From Ferruginibacter sp. (GTDB taxonomy: Bacteria > Bacteroidota > Bacteroidia > Chitinophagales > Chitinophagaceae), in the NCBI RefSeq assembly GCF_014377975.1, contig NZ_JACMOO010000096.1, positions 1 to 35,338 of the forward strand: DNA of 35,338 bases. Direction: 5' to 3'. Both the position numbers and the translations under genes were made by a program. Below, one piece after another: positions 16,889 through 24,462 of this stretch; the first letter of the stretch is position 1, and every line of letters begins with the position of its first letter. Below the pieces are notes generated by a model. It did no database searches and was not told where the DNA came from. It saw only the letters and a list, made by a program, of their open reading frames with translations.

Positions 16889-17311
16889 AATGGATGGCAG
16901 AAGCTATCAAAAAATAGTTTCAGGAAATATAGATTTTTTATTTTCTCACCAATGTTCGAATAAAGCAAACTAAACAGCCTTTTGAACATTGGTGACAAAA
17001 TAAAAAATACAAAGGTTTAATCTTACAGTTTTTATACAAGTGCCAGCCAGCAGGCTTTAAACTAATCTTTGAAAAAGATTATCCCGGGTGTTACCTGCGG
17101 TATCAATTACACTGTTATCGAAAAGGTAGAAACAAAAATGACTAATGACAGACCCATTAGAAAGTTTAATTACAAAATGCCTGACAAGGTACATTTCCTA
17201 AAACAATGGGTTGTACTTATTGATTGAAAATAGTTTCTTCTAAGCCTGGCTTTTAAAAACTTCAATCAAATATTATTGAATTTGATTTTGATATATTTTC
17301 AATATTTCACT
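16889..17311. other. Intergenic region between susD and the cyclase gene
   Basis: This region of about 420 bp lies between convergent genes. Its main content is the inverted repeat at 16933-17008. The remainder is AT-rich and I see no ORF or promoter in it. Confidence 0.5.
16933..17008. repeat. Long near-perfect inverted repeat after susD
   Basis: The arms 16933-16957 and 16984-17008 are 25 bp each and pair with a single mismatch, around a 26-nt loop. The inner 12 bp (TCACCAATGTTC and its complement) are perfect. The arms carry T-rich bases on their outer left side and A-rich bases on their outer right side, so a run of Us follows the hairpin in neither direction. It may be a bidirectional 3' end structure for susD and the convergent cyclase gene, or a small mobile inverted repeat. 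Confidence 0.7.
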
Positions 17312-17902
17312 TCACACAATTACTTCTTCCGTTTTATTTTTAAGATTGGTAGCTCCAATTCTTTCACAGTTAAAAGACTGCTTCACCTTTTCGTAGCAAG
17401 CTTCATTTATTAATATCTGCCCGCTTGCGGCCACACTTTGTAAACGTTGTGCCGTATTCACGGTATCACCGATAACTGTATAGTCCAGTCTTCTCAAAGT
17501 TGCCGAACCAATGTTACCGCATATCATTTCACCACAATTTATACCAATAAATACCTTCGGTAAAAAATCGATATTGCCAGGCAGTTCCTCTATTTTATTC
17601 CGGATAGTGAGACAAGCTTCAATTGCCCTGTCTAAATGGTACGGGCCTTTAAAAACGGCCATAATACAATCGCCGATAAATTTATCTATCAACCCGTTCT
17701 GGGCAATTATTTCTTTTACCATCAGGTCAAAATAACGGTTGAGTAAATCAACCACCACATCAGGCATTTCTTTTTCACTAATGGAGGTAAAACTACAGAT
17801 GTCTATAAAAGCAACCGTTGCTTCTACTACTTCATTTACCATTAATGAGGCCTCGTACTCCCGGCTACCCATAAAATTCAGTACGTTTTCATCTACATAC
17901 AT
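17312..17902 (-). pseudogene. Adenylate cyclase (class III) catalytic domain, cut off from its receiver domain
   Basis: The 196-aa frame is a class III nucleotidyl cyclase catalytic domain. The metal-binding aspartates are D34 (AFIDICSFTS) and D78 (KFIGDCIMAVF). K74 in K-x-x-G-D is the residue that favours ATP over GTP. The transition-state residues N149 and R153 lie in DTVNTAQRL. All are present, so cAMP synthesis is expected from the domain itself. The same frame continues upstream of this ATG as RATLKAIKENNILK, which is the usual linker between a receiver and a cyclase. It should join the receiver at 17893-18327, but one A is missing in an A5 run (T5 at 17968-17972 on the plus strand). The original gene is therefore one receiver-cyclase, 17312-18327. 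Confidence 0.75.
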
Positions 17903-18327
17903 TTTAAGAATATTATTTTCTTTAATCGCCTTAAGTGTTGCACGGGTCTGATTAACATGACTGATTGTTTTTCCATCGTTAAGGAAAGGTCTTGAAAATT
18001 AATGGGTTTGGTAATAAAATCGAATGCCCCACGGTTCATTGCGGAACGAATATTTTCCATGTCGCCATACACAGAAACTATAACCGATTTTATAAGCGGG
18101 CTTGATTCACTCAATCGTGATAATAATGTTAATCCATCCATCTCCGGCATATTGATATCGCTGAGTACAATTTCAATATCAGGATGCAGTAAGATTTTAG
18201 CCAACGCATCATTGCCATTTATTGCAAAAATAAATTCATATTGTTGCTCCCGTATTTTTTGCCTGAACTTTTGTTTGATGCGAAACTCCAAATCGGTTTT
18301 ATCATCGGCAACTAAAATTTTTACAAT
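17893..18327 (-). pseudogene. Response regulator receiver domain of a receiver-cyclase, frameshifted
   Basis: This is the receiver half of the frameshifted receiver-adenylate cyclase. Read from 18327 it begins (x)VKILVADDKTDLEFRIKQK, with the acidic pair D8-D9, the phosphoacceptor D57 (VLSDINMPEMDG), the Ser at the switch position (IVSVYGD) and the conserved Lys in FITKP. There is no ATG in the right place. The frame opens with ATT at 18327-18325, sharing one base with the stop of the upstream receiver gene; the next conventional start, TTG at 18291, would remove the first beta strand and the acidic pocket. After NFQDLSLTMEK the frame runs into 20-odd unrelated residues and a stop at 17893, because of the A5 run. 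Confidence 0.75.
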
Positions 18328-18701
18328 TATTTTATACCTTTAAGTTTTCCTTTCAGAAGGGTGAAATCGAGCGGTTTAGTTAAAAAATCATCCGCGCCAA
18401 GTTGTTTGGCCATATTAAAATTTTCTGCGTCACCGTAGGCCGTTATCATCATTACAATTGGAGGAGGTTGATTATTTATTTGTTTGATAGTCTTTAGTAA
18501 ATCAAGTCCGCTCATGCCAGGCATGTTAATATCAGATAAAATCAATACTGCTTCCTGCTCGTGGCCGTTAAGATATATTAATGCCTCTTCGCCGGAAAAA
18601 GCAAAAACAAAATTCATCTCGCCACTTTTAATTTCTTTTCTAAACCTCTGCTCAAACAGAAATTGAACATCCTTTTCGTCGTCGACCACTAATATTTTCA
18701 T
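18327..18701 (-). CDS. Single-domain response regulator (receiver)
   Basis: The 124-aa receiver protein has D7-D8 (VVDDEK), phosphoacceptor D57 (LILSDINMPGMSG), the Thr of MMITAYGD and the Lys of FLTKP. There is no output domain. It lies 16 bp after the kinase gene and overlaps the receiver-cyclase by one base, so it was the middle member of a three-gene phosphorelay operon. It is the only member without a visible lesion. With the kinase upstream broken, its phosphodonor is uncertain. Confidence 0.88.
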   Translation of the reverse strand: MKILVVDDEKDVQFLFEQRFRKEIKSGEMNFVFAFSGEEALIYLNGHEQEAVLILSDINMPGMSGLDLLKTIKQINNQPPPIVMMITAYGDAENFNMAKQLGADDFLTKPLDFTLLKGKLKGIK

Positions 18702-18717
18702 TTGATTTGTTTAATTT

Positions 18718-19836
18718 TTATACCGGTAAAATAATTATAAATGCAGCTCCCTCCTGCTCTTTATTTTCTACTTTTATCTCACCGCCATGTGCTTTAATAA
18801 TATCATAACTTAACGATAATCCTAAACCCGTTCCCTTTCCCGTAGGTTTGGTGGTATAAAAAGGCTGAAATATTTTATCCATCACTTTTTGAGGAATGCC
18901 ATTGCCATTATCCTTTACGCTTATTTCTATGGTATTATTTACTTTTTTTGTACTTACAAACACCGTTGGCTCGTAACTCATAATTCCTGATTTCTTTTTT
19001 TCATCTACCACATAAAATGCATTGGTAATTAAATTTAAAATAACCCTCCCAATATCCTGTGGAATAATATTGATGTTGCCAATATGCTGATCAAAATCTG
19101 TTTTCATTGTTGCATTAAATGATTTGTCTTTTGCACGCAAGCCGTGATAAGCCAATCGCAAGTATTCATCAGCCAGTTTATTTATATCAGTTAATTCTTT
19201 TGCAGCGGCGCTGCTGTTGCGACTGTGTTGCAACATTCCTTTAACAATATCGCCCGCACGTTTACCATGATGATTTATTTTTTTTTCATTTTCCTTTATG
19301 TCATTCGATATTTCTTTTGCACCGGCGAAATTTCCTTTATCAATTTCCTGTTGCATCTCTTCAATCAACTCTGTATTTACCTCACTAAAATTATTTACAA
19401 AGTTTAACGGGTTTTGAATTTCGTGCGCTATCCCTGCCGTTAATTCCCCGAGTGATGCCATTTTTTCTGATTCAATCAATTGCTTCTGTGTTTGTTGCAA
19501 GCTGTCAACAGTAAGGGTAAGTTTATTAAACGAATCCGCATTTTCCAAAGCGATGGCTGCATAAACGGCAATGGTACGCAACATGTACAAGTGGTAAGCA
19601 CTAAAAGCATTTTTACTAAAACTTTGTACGGTTATTACACCAAGCATTTTTTCATTTACCGTTAGCGGAAGATAAATAAGAGAAACTGGCTGATCGCCCT
19701 GGCTTGGGGTTGGAATATTTTTTAAATACAGGCTGTATTCAGCATGTAAATCGCCAATCACAATTTCTTTACCGCTGTTAAAGCATTTACCTGAAAGCCT
19801 GCTCTCGTCATCTATATAATTTGAATAAACCGGCAA
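18718..19836 (-). pseudogene. C-terminal fragment (GAF remainder and histidine kinase) of a TPR-GAF sensor kinase
   Basis: This 372-aa frame begins inside the GAF domain (PVYSNYIDDESRLSGKCFNS ... LPLTVNEKMLGVITVQS). It then has the HisKA H-box H138 in SLGELTAGIAHEIQNP, the N box (NLITNAFYVVDEKK), G1 DNGNGIP, the F box FQPFYTTKP and G2 GKGTGLGLSLSYDI, so the transmitter is complete. It is separated from the rest of the gene by a 5-bp tandem duplication (GGCAA twice at 19832-19841) that shifts the frame; removing one copy joins ENGKAL to PVYSNYIDDES. The full gene was 18718-21279, about 853 codons. Confidence 0.8.
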
Positions 19837-19916
19837 GGCAAGGCTTTACCATTTTCGTAGGTGGCCGGAAATTCAAGACTCCTGGTATCGTCGTGATAAA
19901 TACCAATGCCAAATAC

Positions 19917-20786
19917 CTACGCATCCATTAAAGTGTTTACATTATTGTAGACCGTACCTATAATTGTTTCTACTGAAAGCGAAGCGGTAATTTTGCGCCC
20001 GATTTCTCCCAGAAGTGCAATATTATTGTACGATTGTTCCAGATTTTCTTTCTGTACTTCTAATTCTTTCGCCTTGCTGTCAATTTCATTTTTTTGTTTT
20101 TGTAATAAAAGATTGGCTTTTTGTTTTTGACGATTGTTTCGTATCAGGAACATGGCCAACACCCCAAAAACAACTAATATCCCTATTAATATATTCGACC
20201 TTATGGCGTTTTTGTACTCCATTCTTGCGACTTCGATTTGTTGGGTCTTTTGTTTTTCTTCAAAACTCAGCGACATTAACTGTTTCATTTTATCCTGGCT
20301 AAAAAGACTGTCGCGGGCAGCCTGCGACACTTTAAAATATCGCAGGGCTTCCACATCATTAACTCCCTCGTAAATTGAAGATAAATTTTGACTTGCTTTT
20401 AAGATACCTTTAAGGTAACTACCTTTTTGAGCGAAGTTTAAGGACAGTTTAGCATAATAAATAGTAGAATCAATTCGGGCAGAATTGTGATAAAATTTTG
20501 CCATTCGGTAGTACCCTTCAAACATTTCTGAATAAGACTCTTCTTTACTGGAACCTGCAATACTTTGTTGATAAAAGGAATAGGCCTGAGTTGTATTATT
20601 TTTTGCAAAGGCTACATCGCCTAATAAAAAAAAGATAGTAGAAAGTAGACTTTGATTATATGAGCCTGCCAATTGCATTGCATTTTTCAAATAAACACCG
20701 GCAGAATCCAGCTGTTTTAAATTAAAATAACATTCGCCGATATTAGATAAAATAGTACTTTTAAGTATTGGCTCAGGTTTAGACAT
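19917..20786 (-). pseudogene. Middle fragment (TPR, membrane span, coiled coil, start of GAF) of the sensor kinase
   Basis: This 289-aa frame holds TPR-type helices (SNIGECYFNLKQLDSAGVYL), a hydrophobic span (NILIGILVVFGVLAMFLI), a coiled coil (KQKNEIDSKAKELEVQKENL) and the first GAF residues. It ends at an amber TAG (19919-19917) in LMDA-stop-VFGIGIYHDDTRSLEF. The frame stays open with clear GAF sequence after the stop until the 5-bp duplication at 19832. A single C-to-A change in TCG (Ser) would give this TAG. Its ATG at 20786 comes directly after a stop in the same frame, so it is a restart after a frameshift, not a normal start. Confidence 0.8.
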
Positions 20787-21279
20787 TTACTTCATAAAGG
20801 GTATAGCTTTCTTTCATTTTATTCAGGCCGTTTTGCCATTCCCCCTGTTGCATATAGAAATCGGCTATATTACTTAAAGTCACAACTGTATTACGGGTAT
20901 CTTTTAATTCAATAAAGGCTATCTTGGATTGATTGAACATTTTTAACGCCTTGGCATAATCGCCTAATTGAGAAAATGAAATAGCCATTACATTCAAGGC
21001 GCGGGCTTCACCTAAAGGGTAATGTATATTCCGGGAAAGTTCGTAGGATTGTTGAGCTAAAAGATAGGTTGAATCCGGTCTTTTTAATTGATAGGCAAAA
21101 GCCAATTGATTCAGCGCAATTACCAGGTTGCTATCATTTGGAAGCGTTTTTATTTTTTTTAGCAGACTGTCTCTCAGGGCAACGGATTGCGCTTTTGAAG
21201 CGTGTATTAGTATAAACGATACGAGCGTCAAAAGCAGTAATTTCTTCAAAACGGGTTGTTGATTTAATTTACAAATCAT
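20779..21279 (-). pseudogene. N-terminal fragment (signal peptide and TPR repeats) of the sensor kinase
   Basis: This 166-aa frame starts with a signal peptide (KKLLLLTLVSFILIHASKAQ) and has TPR repeats spaced about 41 residues apart (NVMAISFSQLGDYAKALKMF, then NIADFYMQQGEWQNGLNKMK). It stops at YEVNV in the middle of a repeat. The next repeat (NIGECYFNL) is found in another frame at the expected 41-43 residue distance, which shows a frameshift near 20779-20786. The natural protein was an exported TPR sensor region followed by one membrane span and a cytoplasmic GAF-kinase. A TACCTTTT sequence upstream is a weak -7 candidate. Confidence 0.8.
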
Positions 21280-21426
21280 TCGTTGGTATTAAAAGGTAAT
21301 TGTAATATAATTGACAGGCCTACCTTTTCGGTCAGCGCACCTGCTGCCTTTTTGGTTTACAGTTTTATTTTTCCTTTAAGAACTTTTTCCTTAACGAAAG
21401 TTTTATGTAAAATTCTAAAATTAATT

Positions 21427-21523
21427 TAATGCCTTTAAGTTATGGATTGGTAATCCGCAATCCTGGCTACCAGCCGGGAACAAACTTAAGGTTACTTGCA
21501 AATTTGTTAACTTAAGGGCATTA
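21427..21523. repeat. Structured inverted-repeat element between the HD-hydrolase and kinase genes
   Basis: Outer arms TAATGCCTTTAAGTT (21427-21441) and AACTTAAGGGCATTA (21509-21523) pair at 14 of 15 positions. Inside, GGATTG and CAATCC form one hairpin, and CTGGCT-ACC-AGCCGG forms a second. The word AACTTAAGG occurs twice. The fold is a multi-branched structure about 97 nt long, located just after the HD gene stop. It could be a 3' end structure, a dispersed repeat or a small RNA; no tRNA signature fits. Confidence 0.45.
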
Positions 21524-21533
21524 AAGGTTCATT

Positions 21534-22097
21534 CTAAACTTTATTATTAACTAATTTTTTAAGGTAGGATTGTTTGATGTGTTCTTTATTTTCTTTACAA
21601 AAATTTGTAAAATAATGGTGCTTTTGTAAAAAAGAAATCTGCATTTGGTTCCATTGGTCTGCAGTAAGGAGGGGATTTAAAAATTTTCGTTCTTTAAACA
21701 ATTCATTTGCAGTGGTGGCTGCGTTAGCGGTTCCCAAATATTCAAGGTCGGCATCTGCCATTATTTGCTCTAACTTATTTTGCGGTGATTGTGGCATTTT
21801 GGTGGCCAATATTATACCGCAAATTATTTTTATTGAGTCGGCAGTATAACCGAAGTCGGGTAAATATTCTTTTACAAGTGTACAACCTTCTTCTTCATGT
21901 CCGTCATAAATATTTATAAAACCTACATCATGCCATAGTGCAGCAACACGCACCAATTCAATTTCTGCTGTTGTGCAGTTTTCATAATGTGCAATTTCAA
22001 CGGCTTTATCCAAAACATATAAGGTATGTTTTACATTATGAAAATAGTAAAATTCGTTAAGGCTACTATCCAGTAAATTGATTACAAAATCTTTCAT
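21534..22097 (-). CDS. HD-domain metal-dependent hydrolase
   Basis: The 187-aa protein shows the HD superfamily pattern: a first histidine in YYFHNVKHTLYVLD (H20 or H24), the H56-D57 pair in AALWHDVGF, further H and E residues in DGHEEEGC, and a late aspartate in MADADLEYLG. Members hydrolyse phosphate bonds in nucleotides or cyclic dinucleotides; the substrate of this one is not known. The start ATG is 7 nt after the YitT gene stop on the same strand, so the two probably form one transcript. Confidence 0.82.
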   Translation of the reverse strand: MKDFVINLLDSSLNEFYYFHNVKHTLYVLDKAVEIAHYENCTTAEIELVRVAALWHDVGFINIYDGHEEEGCTLVKEYLPDFGYTADSIKIICGIILATKMPQSPQNKLEQIMADADLEYLGTANAATTANELFKERKFLNPLLTADQWNQMQISFLQKHHYFTNFCKENKEHIKQSYLKKLVNNKV

Positions 22098-22104
22098 TTT
22101 CGGG

Positions 22105-23001
22105 TTACTTTGTATGCGCTTTAGCTTTTAATACTCCGCCGGTAGCTTCTTTTATGCTGTGTACGTAAATAAAAGCTTTGGGATCGATGCTTAATACCCC
22201 ATCCTGAATTTGTTTTATTTCTAATCGGGTTACGATGGTAACAATAATTTCGCAATCAGTTTTAATTTCAAAACTTCCGGGAAGATACCCCCGCTCACCT
22301 TTATAAACGGTAATCCCCTTACTCAATTCATTTACTAAAAAACTTTTTATTTCTTCCTGCTTTGCCGAAATGATATTCATGGCAGTAAATTCTTCAATAC
22401 CATCCACTACATAGTTAGTGGCCCGCGATGCAGTAAAATAAGTGATGATGGAATACATGGCTGTTTCTACACCAAACTCAAAAGCTGCAACTATAAAAAT
22501 AATAGTATTGATCAGCATGATAATTTCGCTGTTTGAAAACCCCGTTTTTCGTCCGGTAAAAACTGCAATTACCTCTGCACCATCAATTACACCACCCGCC
22601 CTAATTACCAACCCCACACCGGTACCAATTAAAATACCACCAAAAATAGCAATCAGTAATTTATCATGGGTTATGGGGTTTATATAGATAAAAAGTAAAC
22701 CGATCGAGAGTAATAATACTGCAATAGTTGTTTGTACGGCAAATGTTTTTCCAATTCGCTTATACCCAAGATAAATAAATAACACATTTAATATAATAAC
22801 TAAAAAACTGATATTAATATGAAAAATTTCGTGTAGCAAAATAGAGATTCCCGTAATGCCTCCATCCATAAAACGATTAGGGATCATAAAACCTTTCATG
22901 GCCAGCACGGCAAGGGAGGTGCCAATTAAAATAAGCAATAAATTTTTAGGGTTCCGCACCTTATTCCATTCTACGGAATCGCTTTTATATTTTTTTATCA
23001 T
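22105..23001 (-). CDS. YitT-family membrane protein (DUF161 plus DUF2179)
   Basis: This 298-aa integral membrane protein starts with a polar segment and has about five or six transmembrane helices, including GTSLAVLAMKGFMIPNRFMD, ISFLVIILNVLFIYLGYKRI and AIFGGILIGTGVGLVIRAGG. The glycine-rich GGVIDGAEVIAV segment is typical of the family. The soluble C-terminal domain (about 215-298; TDCEIIVTIVTRLEIKQIQ) is DUF2179. YitT proteins are widespread transporter-like proteins whose substrate is not settled. The gene leads a short operon with the HD hydrolase. A TACCTTTC box upstream is one base off the -7 consensus. Confidence 0.9.
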   Translation of the reverse strand: MIKKYKSDSVEWNKVRNPKNLLLILIGTSLAVLAMKGFMIPNRFMDGGITGISILLHEIFHINISFLVIILNVLFIYLGYKRIGKTFAVQTTIAVLLLSIGLLFIYINPITHDKLLIAIFGGILIGTGVGLVIRAGGVIDGAEVIAVFTGRKTGFSNSEIIMLINTIIFIVAAFEFGVETAMYSIITYFTASRATNYVVDGIEEFTAMNIISAKQEEIKSFLVNELSKGITVYKGERGYLPGSFEIKTDCEIIVTIVTRLEIKQIQDGVLSIDPKAFIYVHSIKEATGGVLKAKAHTK

Positions 23002-23438
23002 TGCCTGGGTTGCTTAAATTAATTTTGAAAGGTATGACTCTATTTTTACAATGATTAAATTCTGAGAATAATCATTTAGATGAATCAGCAGTATACCAAA
23101 CAGAAATGTTCCTAAAAGAGGTATCCGCACAAAGAAGTATATTGCTGGAAACGTATAAAATCGAGCCAGAAAAGCTATCATTTTCTGCTAAAATGAAAAG
23201 CGATGATTTAAATATGATGACGATAGAAAAGCGGAGTCTGGAACTGATAATTGCCACTTGAAAAAGAGAAAATAAAAGTGGAGAAAGCCATAAAGCTATA
23301 AATAAATCTATAGTGCAGTCAAAGTTTAGAGACAGAAAAGAGCACAGCGGATTTAAGAAAATTTACAAGTTTTTATAACCGGTAAAATGCGCAGAAAGTA
23401 TAGTAATTTACAAGGATAACAGCCGGTTAAACGCAGTA
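23002..23438. other. Intergenic region with a decayed ORF
   Basis: This region is 437 bp between the YitT start (minus) and the nitrilase stop (minus). Its only coding-like content is a plus-strand frame (23056-23301) described separately. Beyond it the DNA is AT-rich with no hairpin or promoter I can support. Confidence 0.45.
23056..23301 (+). pseudogene. Possible remnant of a small gene with one frameshift
   Basis: A plus-strand frame runs without a stop from about 23056 to 23261. It reads NHLDESAVYQTEMFLKEVSA and continues with a charged and hydrophobic pattern that looks like protein. The only ATG is at 23106, giving 51 codons to TGA at 23259-23261. A +1 shift near the end (after ELIIA) would continue as LEKEKIKVEKAIKL to a stop at 23299-23301. 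I recognise no family. It may be a decayed helical protein gene or a chance ORF. Confidence 0.3.
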
Positions 23439-24227
23439 CTAATGAATTGTAAACGCATCGGCATCTTTCCAAAACGGAAACTGTGTTCTTACTTTATCTA
23501 CCTCTTCTTTTTGCAGTGTAATGGTAAAAACATCTTCGGCGTCTGGCATGTGGTATAATACCTGCCCCAACGGATCAATGACCAGGCTGTCGCCACTGAA
23601 GTATACATTTTTATTGTCTTTGCCCACCCGGTTTACACCTGCTACAAAACATTGATTTTCTATCGCCCGCGCACACAGCAATGTTTTCCAGGCATGGCTT
23701 CTTCTTTCCGGCCAGTTGGCTACGTAAATCAACAGATCGTATTCGCTTTCCATTGAAACATACTGCTGCCTGCTCCATACCGGAAACCGCAGGTCGTAGC
23801 AAACCTGCAGGTTAATTCTCCAGCCTTTTACAGAGGCAATCAATCTTTTATTTCCTGGTGTATAATGTTTGTCTTCGTCACCATACCCAAATAAATGACG
23901 CTTATCGTAATGACCGGTTTGTCCGTTGGGCAACATCCATATCAACCGGTTAAAATACTGACCATCTTCTTCAATGATAAGGCTTCCGGTTATAATTATT
24001 TTGTTATTTTCAGCCATCTCTTTCATCCAGGCAACGGTTTCGCCCTCCATTGTTTCTGCAAATAATTCCGGCACCATCGTAAAACCCGTACTAAACATTT
24101 CTGGCAACACTACTATTTCTGTTCTTTCGTCCATGGCCTCAATCTTTTCTTTCAGCCGTTGAAGATTAGCAGCCTTATTTTCCCAGCTCAGGTCTGTTTG
24201 AATTATAGTAAGCGTAAGAGACGACAT
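23439..24227 (-). CDS. Nitrilase-family amidase, omega-amidase (YafV/Nit2) type
   Basis: This 262-aa carbon-nitrogen hydrolase has the complete catalytic triad: E43 (VVLPEMFSTGF), K109 (YDKRHLFGYGDE) and C143 (LQVCYDLRFPVWSR). The CYDLRFP and HLFGYGDE contexts match omega-amidases (Nit2/YafV), which hydrolyse alpha-ketoglutaramate or alpha-ketosuccinamate to the keto acid and ammonia, a repair or salvage step after glutamine transamination. It is cytoplasmic, with no signal. A TATTTTTG box matching the -7 consensus lies at 24252-24245. It stands alone between intergenic gaps. Confidence 0.87.
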   Translation of the reverse strand: MSSLTLTIIQTDLSWENKAANLQRLKEKIEAMDERTEIVVLPEMFSTGFTMVPELFAETMEGETVAWMKEMAENNKIIITGSLIIEEDGQYFNRLIWMLPNGQTGHYDKRHLFGYGDEDKHYTPGNKRLIASVKGWRINLQVCYDLRFPVWSRQQYVSMESEYDLLIYVANWPERRSHAWKTLLCARAIENQCFVAGVNRVGKDNKNVYFSGDSLVIDPLGQVLYHMPDAEDVFTITLQKEEVDKVRTQFPFWKDADAFTIH

Positions 24228-24244
24228 GTTTAATTATTTTAAAA

Positions 24245-24252
24245 CAAAAATA
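24245..24252 (-). promoter_or_regulatory. Predicted -7 box of the nitrilase gene
   Basis: TATTTTTG, read on the minus strand, matches TAnnTTTG and lies 17 nt before the ATG at 24227. No clear -33 TTTG was found at the expected distance. Confidence 0.45.
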
Positions 24253-24407
24253 CAATAATTAACAGGATGCGTTTACGGCTAAATATTTTTACAGCAGGGT
24301 TATCCGGGCTACGAAGCCCTGTGGTTCATCCTTGCATCGCCCTCTTGTACAAAAACAGCTTTGTTAATCTTTAATCTAAGCGTAGTATTTCCGCAGTATT
24401 GTGCAAC

Positions 24408-24438
24408 AAAAAAACGCCGTTTATTTCTAAACAGCGTT
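24408..24438 (-). terminator. Rho-independent terminator of the DEAD-box helicase gene
   Basis: On the minus strand AACGCTGTTTA pairs with TAAACGGCGTT around GAAA (one A-C mismatch in 11 bp), followed by seven Ts (24414-24408). It lies about 25 nt after the helicase stop at 24463. Confidence 0.88.
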
Positions 24439-24462
24439 CTAATTATTTAAAAAAAAGTTACA

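Noticed and set aside
17968..17972. Programmed ribosomal frameshift in the receiver-cyclase
   Set aside because: No slippery heptamer with a downstream stem is evident, and the operon contains other plain lesions.
21431..21520. tRNA-like fold between GCCTTTAA and TTAAGGGC
   Set aside because: There is no T-loop (GTTCRANYC) or proper anticodon arm, and the stem arrangement does not fit a tRNA.
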